Below, in pieces: positions 8,303 to 19,524 of a DNA stretch of 64,000 nucleotides. Source of the stretch: Candidatus Thiodiazotropha sp. (ex Monitilora ramsayi). Its GTDB lineage: Bacteria; Pseudomonadota; Gammaproteobacteria; Chromatiales; Chromatiaceae. The notes beneath the pieces were generated by a model, which ran no database searches, had not been told where the DNA came from, and saw only the letters and a program-made list of their open reading frames with translations. The stretch's first letter is position 1, and each line of letters begins with the position of its first letter. The translations under genes were made by a program, and so were the position numbers. The stretch covers positions 62,001 to 126,000 of the forward strand of contig JAHXIO010000010.1 of the NCBI GenBank assembly GCA_025655595.1, in the 5' to 3' direction.

Positions 8303-8997
8303 ACCGGTGGGATGTTAGCTGGCGAATGACAGCCATCGTCGTTTCGTTGTCATTGCATCTCCTGGTGGCTGTCAAATGGTCAGATCGCATCCTGGTCTCA
8401 GCAGCGGAGAATGAGAAAAATCAAAAGCCACTTTTTGTACAACTTAATTTCCCACAACCCAAACCGGAGAGTGTGATGCCGGTGGTTGAGCCACCGCCAC
8501 CAGTCGTTGAAAAGAAACTCGAGCCTAAACCCATACCTAAACCGAAGCCTAAGCCTAAGCCCAAACCGAAGCCGAAACCCAAGCCGAAGCCTGTTATCCA
8601 ACCCAAGCCGGAACCGCCACCCCAGGTTACGCCTGAGGAGGAACCGGAGATCATAGAAGAGGTCGTCGCCAGTACACCCCCACCACCACCGCCCAGCAGC
8701 ATGCAGACGGACCGGATTCGTGAGGAATATCTAGCCAGACTGATGGCCAAGATCGAAAAAAACAAGTTCTATCCTACGATAGCAAGACGCAGACAACTTC
8801 AGGGCAGGATCCGTGTTCGCTTCACACTGGGCTGCGATGGCAAAGTGGAAGGACTGGATGTCAGTGGAAAGCACAATCTACTCCGTAAAGCGGCCAGTAA
8901 AGCAGTCGAGGCCTCTCTTCCGCTACCCAGTTTACCGCCTGAGATCGACTGCCCTATGCTGGTCGACTATGCAATGGCCTATACGCTTGAAAAATAG
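8299..8997 (+). CDS. tonB: TonB energy-transducing protein
   Basis: A 232-residue TonB. The N-terminal helix ([17 protein letters not shown]) contains the SxxxH motif (SLSLH) used to engage ExbB-ExbD. A long Pro-rich spacer has nine Pro-Lys units and EEEPEIIEE. The C-terminal domain ([25 protein letters not shown]) binds TonB boxes. The ATG overlaps the exbD stop. As last gene of the operon it is presumably dedicated to the receptor encoded first. Confidence 0.93.
   Translation: MNRWDVSWRMTAIVVSLSLHLLVAVKWSDRILVSAAENEKNQKPLFVQLNFPQPKPESVMPVVEPPPPVVEKKLEPKPIPKPKPKPKPKPKPKPKPKPVIQPKPEPPPQVTPEEEPEIIEEVVASTPPPPPPSSMQTDRIREEYLARLMAKIEKNKFYPTIARRRQLQGRIRVRFTLGCDGKVEGLDVSGKHNLLRKAASKAVEASLPLPSLPPEIDCPMLVDYAMAYTLEK
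8536..8589 (+). repeat. In-frame Pro-Lys codon repeat in tonB (9 units)
   Basis: Nine CCN-AAR codon pairs encode (PK)9 in the periplasm-spanning rod of TonB. Codons vary between CCT, CCG, CCC and AAA, AAG, so the repeat is kept at protein level rather than as recent slippage. Confidence 0.85.
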
Positions 8998-9021
8998 TGG
9001 CCATCTACTGAATGCAAAAAC

Positions 9022-9049
9022 TTGCCATATGGATAAATATGCTGATAAT
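9022..9049 (+). promoter_or_regulatory. Sigma-70-like promoter upstream of infA
   Basis: TTGCCA and GATAAT are separated by 16 bases, in the 121-base gap between tonB and infA. A second candidate is an extended -10 (TG-G-TACACT, 9073-9081) about 38 bases before the ATG. Either would let infA be expressed apart from the TonB operon. Confidence 0.4.
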
Positions 9050-9118
9050 GGCGCTCTTCAGCATTCTAGCTGTGGTACACTTGTCTGCTGTTTTGGCGCG
9101 AATCAGGAATTAAACTCT

Positions 9119-9337
9119 ATGGCAAAAGAAGATTTTATTGAAATGGAAGGGACAGTGGTTGAGACCCTGCCGAACACCATGTTCCGTGTGGAGCTGGAAA
9201 ACGGCCATGTGGTCACCGCCCATATCTCAGGAAAGATGCGTAAGCACTACATTCGCATCCTCACCGGCGACAAAGTCACTGTACAACTGACGCCTTATGA
9301 TCTGACCAAAGGCCGCATCACCTACCGGGCCCGATAA
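9119..9337 (+). CDS. infA: Translation initiation factor IF-1
   Basis: IF-1 is an S1/OB-fold protein that binds the ribosomal A site during initiation. The 72-residue length is exact for the family, and the sequence [36 protein letters not shown] and [10 protein letters not shown] is diagnostic. The track ORF begins at 8813 inside tonB; the ATG at 9119 is the true start. It converges on clpA with six bases between them. Confidence 0.98.
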   Translation: MAKEDFIEMEGTVVETLPNTMFRVELENGHVVTAHISGKMRKHYIRILTGDKVTVQLTPYDLTKGRITYRAR

Positions 9338-9343
9338 CTCCCT

Positions 9344-11632
9344 CTATCCATCCTCCGCAGTTGTATCGGCCACCGACTCACCCATGATATCGAATTGAAG
9401 CTTGTCGTCTGAAACGTCCACCCTGACCGTCCCTCCTCCGGCGAGCTTTCCGAATAGCAGCTCTTCAGCCAATGGCTTTTTGATCTCTTCCTGAATCAGG
9501 CGAGACATCGGACGTGCGCCCATGCTTGGATCATAACCATGTTCCGCCAGCCATACCCGGGCTTCCGGTTCTACCACCAGGCTGACATGCTTCTCCTGCA
9601 GCTGACCTTCCAGCTCAAAGATGAATTTATCCACCACCTTGGCAATATGTTCTGGCGAGAGACCCGAGAATTGAATAATGGCATCCAGACGATTTCTGAA
9701 TTCCGGACTGAACATCCGCTTGATCACTTCCATACCATCGCTGCTGTGATCCTGGCTAGTGAAACCGATGGATGATCGACTCATCTCCTGGGCGCCGGCA
9801 TTGGTGGTCATAACGATCACTACATTTCGGAAATCCGCCTTACGCCCATTGTTGTCCGTCAGGGTGCCGTGATCCATCACCTGCAACAGCAGATTGAACA
9901 CATCCGGATGGGCCTTTTCGATCTCATCCAGCAACAATACGCAGTGCGGGTGCTTGGCGATCTGCTCGGTCAACAATCCACCCTGGTCAAAGCCGACATA
10001 TCCCGGGGGTGCACCGATAAGACGGGACACCGTATGACGCTCCATATACTCAGACATATCGAATCGGATAATCTCCATGCTCAGGATCCGTGCCAACTGG
10101 CGTGTAATCTCGGTCTTACCCACACCCGTGGGACCGGCAAAGAGAAAAGATCCAACCGGTCTGCCTTCGTTGACCAGGCCGGAACGGTTCATCCGAATTG
10201 ACGCAGAAAGCGCTTCTATCGCTTCATCCTGCCCAAAAACCACCAGTTTCAAATCACGAGAGAGGTTGAGTAACGACTCGGTATCTGTCGTGGAGACCTT
10301 TTTCGGAGGGATACGGGCAATCTTGGCCACGATTGCCTCAATCTCTTCCACATCGATGACTTTCAGTCGCTCTGTCTCCGGCTGTAGCTGGACATTCGCA
10401 CCTGCTTCATCGATCACATCGATCGCCTTGTCGGGGAGATGACGGTCATTGAGGTATTTATCGGACAATTCGGCAGCACTGCGAAGCGCTTCGGAGGTGT
10501 ACTCGATACTATGGTGTTCCTCAAAGCGGGATTTAAGACCATTGAGAATCTCCACCGTCTCTTCAACGGTCGGCTCTTCCACATCGATCTTCTGAAAACG
10601 GCGTGCCAGTGCCCTGTCTTTTTCAAAGATTCCGCGAAACTCCTGATAGGTGGTGGAACCGATACAACGCAGTTCACCGGAGGCCAGAACAGGTTTAATC
10701 AGGTTGGATGCATCCATCACACCGCCGGAGGCCGCACCGGCGCCAATAACCGTGTGGATCTCATCAATGAAGAGCACCACATCGGGCTGTCGCTTCAGCT
10801 GAGCCAGTACGGCTTTTAGACGTTTTTCGAAATCACCCCGGTACTTCGTACCTGCCACGAGCGCACCGAGATCCAGGGCATAGATAGTGGCATCCGAAAG
10901 CACTTCAGGCACTTCCTGATCGACTATCTTTTTCGCCAACCCTTCAGCAATAGCGGTCTTGCCCACACCAGCTTCACCAACCAGCAATGGATTGTTCTTT
11001 CTGCGGCGACAAAGTGTCTGTATTGTTCTCTCCACCTCAGCCCGCCGCCCGATCAGAGGATCGATCTTTCCCTGTTCGGCCAGTTGATTCAAGTTTGACG
11101 CATAGGTCTCTAATGGGCTCTCCTGGGACTCCCCTCCCTTGGCCTCATTATTGAAATCGGCCCCGCCGACTGCATCCTGCTCATCATTCTCAATTTTTGA
11201 GATGCCATGGGAGATATAGTTAACTACATCGAGCCGGCTGACTTTCTGTTGTCCCAAGAAAAATACGGCCTGGGAATCCTGCTCATTAAAGATCGCCACC
11301 AAGACATTGGCCCCGGTCACCTCGTTCTTGCCAGAAGACTGGACATGAAAAACCGCTCGCTGCAGCACCCGTTGAAATCCCAGGGTCGGCTGAATCTCCC
11401 TGTCATCACCGTCGGGGATCAGTGGTGTTGTCTGATCGACAAACTCCCTCACCTGCCTGCGCAGTTTTTCGATATCGGCACTGCAGGCATGGAGTACGGC
11501 AACTGCCGCAGGATTATCCAGTAGCGCCAGCAACAAGTGATCGACCGTCATGAATTCATGATGTCTCTCTTTGGCGTCCTTGAAGGCTTGGTTCAAGGTA
11601 AATTCTAGCTCTTTGTTCAACATCTGATTCAA
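9344..11632 (-). CDS. clpA: ATP-dependent Clp protease ATP-binding subunit ClpA
   Basis: ClpA is the AAA+ unfoldase that threads proteins into ClpP. At 762 residues it matches the E. coli length. It has the N-terminal Clp-N repeat (FKDAKERHHEFMTVDHLLLALL), D1 Walker A GEAGVGKTA, D2 Walker A GPTGVGKTE and the IGF loop (SSIGFTSQ) that docks on ClpP. It lies 15 bases downstream of clpS, forming a clpS-clpA operon. clpP is not in the window. Confidence 0.98.
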   Translation of the reverse strand: MNQMLNKELEFTLNQAFKDAKERHHEFMTVDHLLLALLDNPAAVAVLHACSADIEKLRRQVREFVDQTTPLIPDGDDREIQPTLGFQRVLQRAVFHVQSSGKNEVTGANVLVAIFNEQDSQAVFFLGQQKVSRLDVVNYISHGISKIENDEQDAVGGADFNNEAKGGESQESPLETYASNLNQLAEQGKIDPLIGRRAEVERTIQTLCRRRKNNPLLVGEAGVGKTAIAEGLAKKIVDQEVPEVLSDATIYALDLGALVAGTKYRGDFEKRLKAVLAQLKRQPDVVLFIDEIHTVIGAGAASGGVMDASNLIKPVLASGELRCIGSTTYQEFRGIFEKDRALARRFQKIDVEEPTVEETVEILNGLKSRFEEHHSIEYTSEALRSAAELSDKYLNDRHLPDKAIDVIDEAGANVQLQPETERLKVIDVEEIEAIVAKIARIPPKKVSTTDTESLLNLSRDLKLVVFGQDEAIEALSASIRMNRSGLVNEGRPVGSFLFAGPTGVGKTEITRQLARILSMEIIRFDMSEYMERHTVSRLIGAPPGYVGFDQGGLLTEQIAKHPHCVLLLDEIEKAHPDVFNLLLQVMDHGTLTDNNGRKADFRNVVIVMTTNAGAQEMSRSSIGFTSQDHSSDGMEVIKRMFSPEFRNRLDAIIQFSGLSPEHIAKVVDKFIFELEGQLQEKHVSLVVEPEARVWLAEHGYDPSMGARPMSRLIQEEIKKPLAEELLFGKLAGGGTVRVDVSDDKLQFDIMGESVADTTAEDG

Positions 11633-11647
11633 ACTCCAGGGAGGCTG

Positions 11648-11968
11648 TCAGGACTCCTCCATCGTACAAAGTAGTGGATGCTGGTTACTGCGAGAGAAAT
11701 CGTTGACGAGCGATACCTTTGTCTCGGCAACATCCTTGGTGAAGACACCGCAGACTCCAACGCCCCGGGTATGGACATGGAGCATCACTCTCGTTGCCTT
11801 CTCCCTGTCCATGCCGAAAAAAGACTCCAGCACCTGTACTACGAATTCCATTGGGGTGAAGTCGTCATTGAGGATCATGACCTTGTAAAGAGGTGGCTTT
11901 TTGAGTTTTGGCGCCGCCTCCTGTAGGGCCAGTCCATCATCATGTGAGGTTTGATCTTTACTGCTCAT
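11648..11968 (-). CDS. clpS: ATP-dependent Clp protease adaptor ClpS
   Basis: ClpS binds N-terminal Leu, Phe, Tyr or Trp and delivers N-degron substrates to ClpA. The 106-residue protein shows the core [20 protein letters not shown], the metal-like [13 protein letters not shown] helix-turn and the C-terminal substrate-pocket region. Together with aat and bpt at 852-2296 it completes the recognition side of the pathway. First gene of clpS-clpA, divergent from the cold-shock gene. Confidence 0.97.
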   Translation of the reverse strand: MSSKDQTSHDDGLALQEAAPKLKKPPLYKVMILNDDFTPMEFVVQVLESFFGMDREKATRVMLHVHTRGVGVCGVFTKDVAETKVSLVNDFSRSNQHPLLCTMEES

Positions 11969-12011
11969 ACTTGGTGATTCTAGCAGGCCTGGAAGGCCTG
12001 AAAAGCGGAAT

Positions 12012-12027
12012 TATTTTCCGGAAAATA
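12012..12027. repeat. Perfect 16-base palindrome upstream of clpS
   Basis: TATTTTCCGGAAAATA reads the same on both strands. It lies 44 bases upstream of the clpS ATG, so it could be an operator or a fold in the clpS leader. No known regulator site was recognised. Confidence 0.5.
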
Positions 12028-12104
12028 TACTGGTATTACCCCGTCTTAATTAGGGATGTTACTAATTGACTTATACAATCCCAAGGAAAGACCTGGGTTT
12101 AGTG

Positions 12105-12132
12105 TTGACCCACAACATTACCACACTATACT
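12105..12132 (+). promoter_or_regulatory. Sigma-70-like promoter for the cold-shock gene
   Basis: TTGACC and TATACT are separated by 16 bases, oriented toward the cold-shock gene at 12471. Confidence 0.45.
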
Positions 12133-12187
12133 TCACCCTACAGTGTTGACAAATCGCTCCGTTAGAGAGTTCCGGCACTGTTTTTGA

Positions 12188-12204
12188 GGCGTCATTGTGA
12201 CGCC
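12188..12204 (+). other. Hairpin in the putative csp leader
   Basis: GGCGTCA-TTG-TGACGCC is a perfect 7-bp stem with a 3-base loop. It is not followed by a T-run, so it is a leader structure candidate rather than a terminator. Confidence 0.4.
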
Positions 12205-12470
12205 CGTTAAGTATCACCAATGTAATTTTGCTTGAGTGAGTGGATGGAGTGATTTTCACTCTTAACAATAAAACGTAGCATTCTGCCGTTGAGCGGACCT
12301 CGAAAGGAAATTGGCGTTTGAGGTTGCATTACCATTTCCGGGCTGGTGTTCCACATGGGCCCATTGTAATGGCGAGGCAAACTTACGCACTTCTTTCTGG
12401 CTCACTCGATCCAGCCGACTACGACAATATCCCCGCACTCCGGCAGTGGATAGCTGAGGAGTAATTAGCA

Positions 12471-12683
12471 ATGGCGACTGGAGTCGTAAAGTGGTTTAAC
12501 AACGCCAAGGGCTATGGTTTCGTAACACCGGAAGATGGCGATCAGGATGTCTTTGTACATTTCTCGTCAATCGAGATGGATGGTTACAAAACGCTGAAAG
12601 AGGGTCAAAAAGTACAGTTCGATATCAGCCAGGGCCCAAAAGGCCTGCACGCAACCAATATCCAACGGGTATCGAACGAATAA
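12471..12683 (+). CDS. Cold-shock domain protein (CspA/CspD family)
   Basis: A 70-residue single cold-shock domain protein that binds single-stranded RNA or DNA. Both nucleic-acid motifs are intact: [10 protein letters not shown] (RNP1-like) and DVFVHFSSI (RNP2). GAGGAG lies about 9 bases before the ATG. Position beside clpS matches the cspD-clpS arrangement of other gammaproteobacteria, so CspD is the likeliest member, but the family is too uniform to be sure. Confidence 0.93.
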   Translation: MATGVVKWFNNAKGYGFVTPEDGDQDVFVHFSSIEMDGYKTLKEGQKVQFDISQGPKGLHATNIQRVSNE

Positions 12684-13059
12684 GCATTGTCTCGACTTTT
12701 TTGTCGATAACATAAACCACATGGCCGGTGGGTGAACAACACATCGGCCATGTGACCTCAATCCGTCACATCTGGGTGATTTACTATCCGAGTTGCCCAA
12801 GTGTACTGGTATGCCAAAAGTCTCCGCCAGAACGAGATTATTCGTTTTGCCTCTATACCTGTAATCTGCACAGTCACTTCGTGGAAACGGTTATATCTGA
12901 CACCACCCATCAGATAAACACTCCCTAGGAATTCTGTCGATTTCCACAACCGTGTTTTTCAATTTCTCCGTTTAGTAAGAATTCGTCTAGGACACACAGT
13001 ATTTATCTATGCAGCTATAGTTAAAACGATCGAATAAGGATAAATACTTTTTCATTTTA
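12684..13059. other. 376-base gap between csp and the diguanylate cyclase gene
   Basis: No gene is supported. It holds a short TCGAC-T6-GTCGA dyad (12692-12707) and a perfect 10-bp inverted repeat (12718-12754). The remainder is AT-rich toward 13059 and probably carries the promoter of the next gene, but I could not fix one. Confidence 0.5.
12718..12754 (+). repeat. 10-bp perfect inverted repeat downstream of csp
   Basis: CACATGGCCG and CGGCCATGTG are separated by 17 bases, 35 bases after the csp stop. No T-run follows, so it may stabilise the 3' end or be a protein site rather than an intrinsic terminator. Confidence 0.45.
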
Positions 13060-14262
13060 ATGGATAATCAAATAATACAGTCTACTGACATCGATGAGCT
13101 CGCAAATAAGGAGCTACTCGATCTTCTATATAAAAACGCACCCATCACCCTGTTCTCATCCATGGCAGTTACTGTACTCCTGTTGAGTACACTCTACGGC
13201 CCCTCCGCTGAAAACCAACTGATTCTCAGTTGGGCACTGGCGCAGATACTGGTCAGCATCGCCAGGCTGATTCTGCGCAGTGCCAGAGAGAGTTCATTCA
13301 CACAAAACCGATACTCACCGATTTGGTTGGTGATCTATACGCTGCTTACTCTACTTGCAGGCATACTCTGGTCACTCCTTATCGTCATTCTGCAAGAGAA
13401 CTTTTCTCTTTACGATAATGTGATTACCCTGGTCACAATGATCGGTATTCCCCTGGCCGCACTACCCAATAACGCTCTCAAACTTCCCGTCTATTACGCG
13501 TTTACCACTCCGATCCTATTTGCGCTGCAATATTGGTCCTTCTTTGTCAGCCATGAATCCAATGTTGAATTCAGTATTCTGGCGCTTGCCTACAGCGCGA
13601 TCATTATTATTACCGGACATATCTACCACAACAGCTTTAAGAGCGGATTGCGTGTGAAGTACGAAAATCAGCACTTGGTAGATGAGCTATCGATGGCGAA
13701 CCGGCGTCTTGAGGAGTTTGCATACACCGATCCGCTAACTGGCCTGACCAATCGCCGCTGGTTCAGTGAGCAGGCGGAAAATGCATTGGACCGATGTATG
13801 AGACGCGACCGGCGCCTCGCAGTACTGTTAGTCGATCTGGACAATTTCAAAGAGGTCAATGACACTCTCGGACATTCCGTAGGTGACGAAATACTCATCG
13901 TGATCGCAAAGCGATTGAAATCGGCCCTGCGCCAATCAGATACGCTTTCACTAGCAAAGAGCGATACCGCGAGATACGGCGGGGATGAATTCGTTATCCT
14001 GCTCGAGGACTTTGCCGATATCTCAGACGTAAAAAGGGCCGCTGAGCGCGTTCTGCAAGAGATGAATGAGACAGTTGTTCTCAATAATAAAAGATTCACA
14101 CCCGGGTGCAGTATCGGTGTCTCCATTTTTCCCGACGATGCCGATTCCATCTCCAATCTCGTTCGACAGGCTGACATCGCACTCTATCAGGCCAAGCAGT
14201 CGGGCAAAGGTTGCACTCGCTTTTTTAATTCTCACCTGATCGATGTTCTAAGCCAAAAGTAG
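13060..14262 (+). CDS. Membrane-anchored diguanylate cyclase (GGDEF)
   Basis: A 400-residue protein that should make c-di-GMP from two GTP. Residues about 28-190 form six or so membrane helices; a short coiled linker (ENQHLVDELSMANRRLEEF) leads to a GGDEF domain starting at DPLTGLTNRR. The active-site GGDEF is intact at 307-311. Odd: the RxxD (RQSD, 291-294) is separated from GGDEF by seven more residues than usual (TLSLAKSDTARY), so the inhibitory I-site may be displaced. No EAL domain. It stands alone between csp and rluE. Confidence 0.93.
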   Translation: MDNQIIQSTDIDELANKELLDLLYKNAPITLFSSMAVTVLLLSTLYGPSAENQLILSWALAQILVSIARLILRSARESSFTQNRYSPIWLVIYTLLTLLAGILWSLLIVILQENFSLYDNVITLVTMIGIPLAALPNNALKLPVYYAFTTPILFALQYWSFFVSHESNVEFSILALAYSAIIIITGHIYHNSFKSGLRVKYENQHLVDELSMANRRLEEFAYTDPLTGLTNRRWFSEQAENALDRCMRRDRRLAVLLVDLDNFKEVNDTLGHSVGDEILIVIAKRLKSALRQSDTLSLAKSDTARYGGDEFVILLEDFADISDVKRAAERVLQEMNETVVLNNKRFTPGCSIGVSIFPDDADSISNLVRQADIALYQAKQSGKGCTRFFNSHLIDVLSQK

Positions 14263-14495
14263 CCTGGCTTCTAAATCGGATTTCTTTGTAATAGAAACAT
14301 TATCAAGCAGCAGCCGGCTTCCCTGGGTCTGACGACAATACCGTTTTCATGGAATCGATGAGTACTGCCAGTAACCGGCAACAGTATTCTGATCACTGTC
14401 AATCTTAACTATCCTGTGTAAATCAAGCATAATATCCGACTTTCTTACAACTCCACCCGTATCGGACGCACAGCCGAACATATCTTCGCGCTTAC

Positions 14496-15077
14496 ATGCT
14501 GATTCTCTTCAACAAACCCTACGGTGTACTTACGCAATTTACCGACAGCGACCGGCGGGAGACGCTGGCTGACTATATTCCGATTAAGAGTGTCTATCCC
14601 GCTGGCCGCCTCGATCGAGACAGCGAAGGACTCTTACTGCTTACAGATGACGGCACCTTACAGCACAAACTGACCGATCCAAGACACAAGACCTGGAAGA
14701 CCTATTGGGTACAGGTCGAGGGTGAGCCTCATCCTGATGCTCTCGATCATCTGCGTACGGGTGTGGCACTGAAGGACGGTGTAACGCTTCCAGCCCAGGT
14801 CGATCGTATGGCTGAGCCCGATCTGTGGCCGAGAACGCCGCCGATACGCTATCGCGCGGCCATCCCTACATGCTGGCTCGAATTGAAGATCCGTGAAGGA
14901 CGAAACCGGCAGGTGAGGCGTATGACGGCTGCAGTCGGGCATCCTACATTACGCCTGGTTCGAATGCAGGTGGGCCGGTGGAAATTACGTGACTTGGCTC
15001 CAGGCGATTGGTGCAAAATCCAACATCCTGTCAGAACCCAGTCATCCGCGCGAGGGAGGCAACGGGATGCCCGCTAA
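14496..15077 (+). CDS. rluE: 23S rRNA pseudouridine synthase RluE-like
   Basis: A 193-residue RsuA/RluB/E/F-family pseudouridine synthase lacking an S4 domain. The catalytic motif [17 protein letters not shown] carries D40. The C-terminal [23 protein letters not shown] is the second family signature. RluE modifies U2457 of 23S rRNA in E. coli; this specificity is inferred from the short form. The end overlaps mnmA by 11 bases, so rluE-mnmA-hflD form one operon of RNA modification genes. Confidence 0.9.
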   Translation: MLILFNKPYGVLTQFTDSDRRETLADYIPIKSVYPAGRLDRDSEGLLLLTDDGTLQHKLTDPRHKTWKTYWVQVEGEPHPDALDHLRTGVALKDGVTLPAQVDRMAEPDLWPRTPPIRYRAAIPTCWLELKIREGRNRQVRRMTAAVGHPTLRLVRMQVGRWKLRDLAPGDWCKIQHPVRTQSSARGRQRDAR

Positions 15078-16167
15078 AGAAAAAGTAATCGTAGGCCTGT
15101 CCGGTGGCGTGGACTCTTCGGTTGCAGCACTGTTACTGAAACAGCAGGGCTACGAGGTCGAAGGCCTCTTCATGAAGAACTGGGAGGAAGATGACACGGC
15201 CGAATACTGTTCTGCCACTGAAGATCTCAACGATGCCCAAGCTGTCGCTGACCTGATTGGGATTCCGCTGCATACGGTCAACTTTTCCGCTGAGTATTGG
15301 GATCGGGTATTTGCCTATTTTCTGGACGAGTATCGCGCAGGTAGAACACCCAATCCCGATGTACTGTGTAATAGAGAGATAAAATTCAGGGCCTTTCTTG
15401 ACTATGCGATGGAGTCTCTGGATGCGAGCCATATTGCAACGGGTCACTACGCATCACTGGGAACCACCGAAGGTATTTGCCGACTGTTAAGAGCTGCGGA
15501 TGAAGGTAAGGATCAGACCTACTTTCTCTATATGCTCGACCAGTCTCAGCTACGCAATGCACTGTTTCCTCTTGGTGAACTGGAGAAGCACCAAGTCAGG
15601 GAAATTGCCGCCCAAGCGGGTTTCCCCAATCATAAAAAGAAGGACAGCACCGGTATCTGTTTTATCGGTGAGCGCAAGTTCCGGGATTTTCTCCAGCGTT
15701 ATCTCCCGGCAAAGCAGGGAAAGATAGAAGACCCCAATGGCGAAGTCATCGGCAATCATCAAGGACTAATGTACTACACATTGGGCCAACGACAGGGACT
15801 CGGTATCGGCGGCAGACAGGATGCCGACGAGGCTCCATGGTATGTCGTGGGAAAAGACCTGCAACGAAACCGCCTGATAGCCGCACAGGGACACGACCAT
15901 CCTTTGATGATGCACAATAGCCTGGAAACGAGCCAGCTTCACTGGGTATCGGGTAACCCGCCCGATACACCGTTCACATGTTTCGCCCGTATCCGTCATC
16001 GCCAACCCTTACAGACATGTACGATTGAACGGAGATCGGAAGACCGCCTGACAGTCATTTTTCATCAGGCACAGAGAGCCGTCACACCCGGACAGTCGAT
16101 CGTTATCTATCGTGAGAACGAATGTCTCGGTGGCGGCATAATCGAAACGGCATACAATACAGCATGA
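15067..16167 (+). CDS. mnmA: tRNA-specific 2-thiouridylase MnmA
   Basis: MnmA adds sulfur to U34 of tRNA-Lys, -Glu and -Gln using ATP and a persulfide relayed from IscS. The 366-residue protein has the PP-loop SGGVDSS at 12-18, the first catalytic Cys in [11 protein letters not shown] and the second in [16 protein letters not shown] at 15067 ([14 protein letters not shown]) matches the family; the track start at 14989 is inside rluE. It overlaps hflD by ATGA. Confidence 0.97.
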   Translation: MPAKEKVIVGLSGGVDSSVAALLLKQQGYEVEGLFMKNWEEDDTAEYCSATEDLNDAQAVADLIGIPLHTVNFSAEYWDRVFAYFLDEYRAGRTPNPDVLCNREIKFRAFLDYAMESLDASHIATGHYASLGTTEGICRLLRAADEGKDQTYFLYMLDQSQLRNALFPLGELEKHQVREIAAQAGFPNHKKKDSTGICFIGERKFRDFLQRYLPAKQGKIEDPNGEVIGNHQGLMYYTLGQRQGLGIGGRQDADEAPWYVVGKDLQRNRLIAAQGHDHPLMMHNSLETSQLHWVSGNPPDTPFTCFARIRHRQPLQTCTIERRSEDRLTVIFHQAQRAVTPGQSIVIYRENECLGGGIIETAYNTA

Positions 16168-16784
16168 AATACAGTGATAATGACCGGGCAACCGCCCTGG
16201 CAGGACTCTTTCAGGCCTGTCATCTGGCACAGCAAGTGGCGCATAAAGGCCTGGCCGATGCACAGGCATTGAGTGCAAACATCCACAGCCTGTTTCAGAT
16301 CGAGACACAACAAACCCTCGACGCATTCGGCACACTACAGAATCTCGCCCCTGGATTGCGTCTTGCCCACAGACAACTGAGCGGTAACGAACCGCGTGAC
16401 AACGAGTTGACGAGGTATCTTCTCGGTCTGGTGCAACTGGAGCGCAAGCTTAAAGCTGACGGGACACGGCTGGAACGGATCCGTCAGGGTATTGAGAATA
16501 CGACAGCGAAACTGACACACTTCCCCGAGACCCACAGCAATATCCTCGCCTCCCTGGCGGAGATCTATGCTGAAAATATCAGTACGTTACAACCCCGAAT
16601 CATGGTCAGCGGGGAACCCGTCTACCTGCAAAATGCAGATAACGTCAACCGAATCCGTGCCCTGCTGCTCTCCGGCATCCGGGCGGCGATGTTGTGGCGG
16701 CAGACCGGTGGCCGCAGACGACAGCTCCTCTTCAACCGCAAGCCAGTGATCGCAGCCCTGGAGAGACTGCTCGACACCCTCTGA
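16164..16784 (+). CDS. hflD: High frequency lysogenization protein HflD homologue
   Basis: A 206-residue, mostly helical protein matching HflD (formerly YcfC), always found between mnmA and purB. Characteristic segments are [18 protein letters not shown], the LERKL region, and [24 protein letters not shown] near the C-terminus. In E. coli HflD is membrane-associated and antagonises lambda CII; its housekeeping role is unclear. Start at 16164 overlaps the mnmA stop. The usual next gene, purB, comes after two small inserted genes. Confidence 0.93.
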   Translation: MKYSDNDRATALAGLFQACHLAQQVAHKGLADAQALSANIHSLFQIETQQTLDAFGTLQNLAPGLRLAHRQLSGNEPRDNELTRYLLGLVQLERKLKADGTRLERIRQGIENTTAKLTHFPETHSNILASLAEIYAENISTLQPRIMVSGEPVYLQNADNVNRIRALLLSGIRAAMLWRQTGGRRRQLLFNRKPVIAALERLLDTL

Positions 16785-16912
16785 TTCTGTTTGTGAACAT
16801 TGGTCAATATCGCAATGCAGGTCACAGCCAAGCCAGTATAAATCGTACTATAAAGGCCACCTCCAGTGACTCACGCTGGATCTACAATATTCCAAAATTC
16901 GAGGATTGAAAG

Positions 16913-17335
16913 ATGAAGAGATTGATTGCCACATTTGGCCTATGCAGCCTGATAGCCCTGGCAGCCTGCGGTAAGTCGGGTGAAAATGAAGCCAAAGCTC
17001 CCGCCACCAGTGCCGCACCTGTCACTGAACAAGAAGCTGGCAGTATCACCGACAAAACCGTCGAGGTGGGTAAGGAGACCTGGGAAAAGACCAAAGAGAT
17101 GACAACAGATGCTGCTGATGCTGTTGCCACCAAAAGCAAAGAGGTTTATGAGGACACCAAGGATGCGGTATCAGAGGCTGGCACTGCAGTAAAAGATAAA
17201 GCGGTAGAAATGGGAACTACCGTCAGTGATGCGACCAGTGACGCCTATAACTCGGCTAAAAAGTCTACCAGTGAGATGATCGACGTCACCAAGGAGAAAG
17301 GTGCAGAAATGCTGCAAGACGCGACAAAAGAGTAG
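16913..17335 (+). CDS. Small lipoprotein with LEA/apolipoprotein-like repeats
   Basis: A 140-residue secreted lipoprotein. The signal peptide ends in the lipobox LAAC with C19. The mature part is low in hydrophobics and rich in K, E, D, T and A, with repeated segments such as KTVEVGKETWEKTKEM, AVKDKAVEMGTTVSDA and EMIDVTKEKGAEM, which suggest amphipathic helices as in LEA-like stress proteins. The function is not recognised. GAGGATTGAAAG precedes the ATG. It lies between hflD and purB on the same strand. Confidence 0.75.
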   Translation: MKRLIATFGLCSLIALAACGKSGENEAKAPATSAAPVTEQEAGSITDKTVEVGKETWEKTKEMTTDAADAVATKSKEVYEDTKDAVSEAGTAVKDKAVEMGTTVSDATSDAYNSAKKSTSEMIDVTKEKGAEMLQDATKE

Positions 17336-17368
17336 TGAAGGACTGATCCTGATAAAAGGCTTCATATG

Positions 17369-17384
17369 TGCTTCCACGGAAGCA
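17369..17384 (+). repeat. Short dyad after the lipoprotein gene
   Basis: TGCTTCC-AC-GGAAGCA is a 7-bp dyad with a 2-base centre, 34 bases after the stop. No T-run follows; it could be a 3' fold or a protein site. Confidence 0.3.
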
Positions 17385-17486
17385 GGAGGCGCATGGAAGT
17401 CCATTCGGGGTCAGCAGTTACTCTAAAATCCACAATCAGGCAGATTGATCGCCATACTCGATCTATTCGGCCCCTCGTGAACCAAT

Positions 17487-19373
<1,887 letters not shown>

Positions 19374-19524
19374 CGCATTTCTAGTACTCAGCCAATCTGA
19401 TAGTTTATGATCAAAAGAGAATGGTGCGGCCCTGCTGCACCATGCGGTTCTTAACACCGAATTTTCGCATGGAATCAACCTTCACTTGAGCGAAATTCCT
19501 GTACAGATACCCCACAGGCGAGCC

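Larger units (their letters stand above)
11969..12470. other. 502-base intergenic region between clpS and the cold-shock gene
   Basis: No gene is supported here; the track ORFs in it have no family features. It holds a 16-base palindrome (12012-12027), a sigma-70-like promoter (12105-12132), two copies of AGTGTTGAC about 42 bases apart (from 12101 and 12142) and a 7-bp hairpin (12188-12204). A transcript from that promoter would have a leader of about 330 nt before the cold-shock ATG. Long structured leaders are common in csp genes, but this one is only inferred. Confidence 0.5.

Noticed and set aside
12728-12928. 66-residue ORF after csp
   Set aside because: Composition looks random and it overlaps an inverted repeat; no ribosome site.
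14941-14970. GGTTCGAATGC, tRNA T-loop-like sequence
   Set aside because: It lies in frame within rluE and no cloverleaf can be formed around it.
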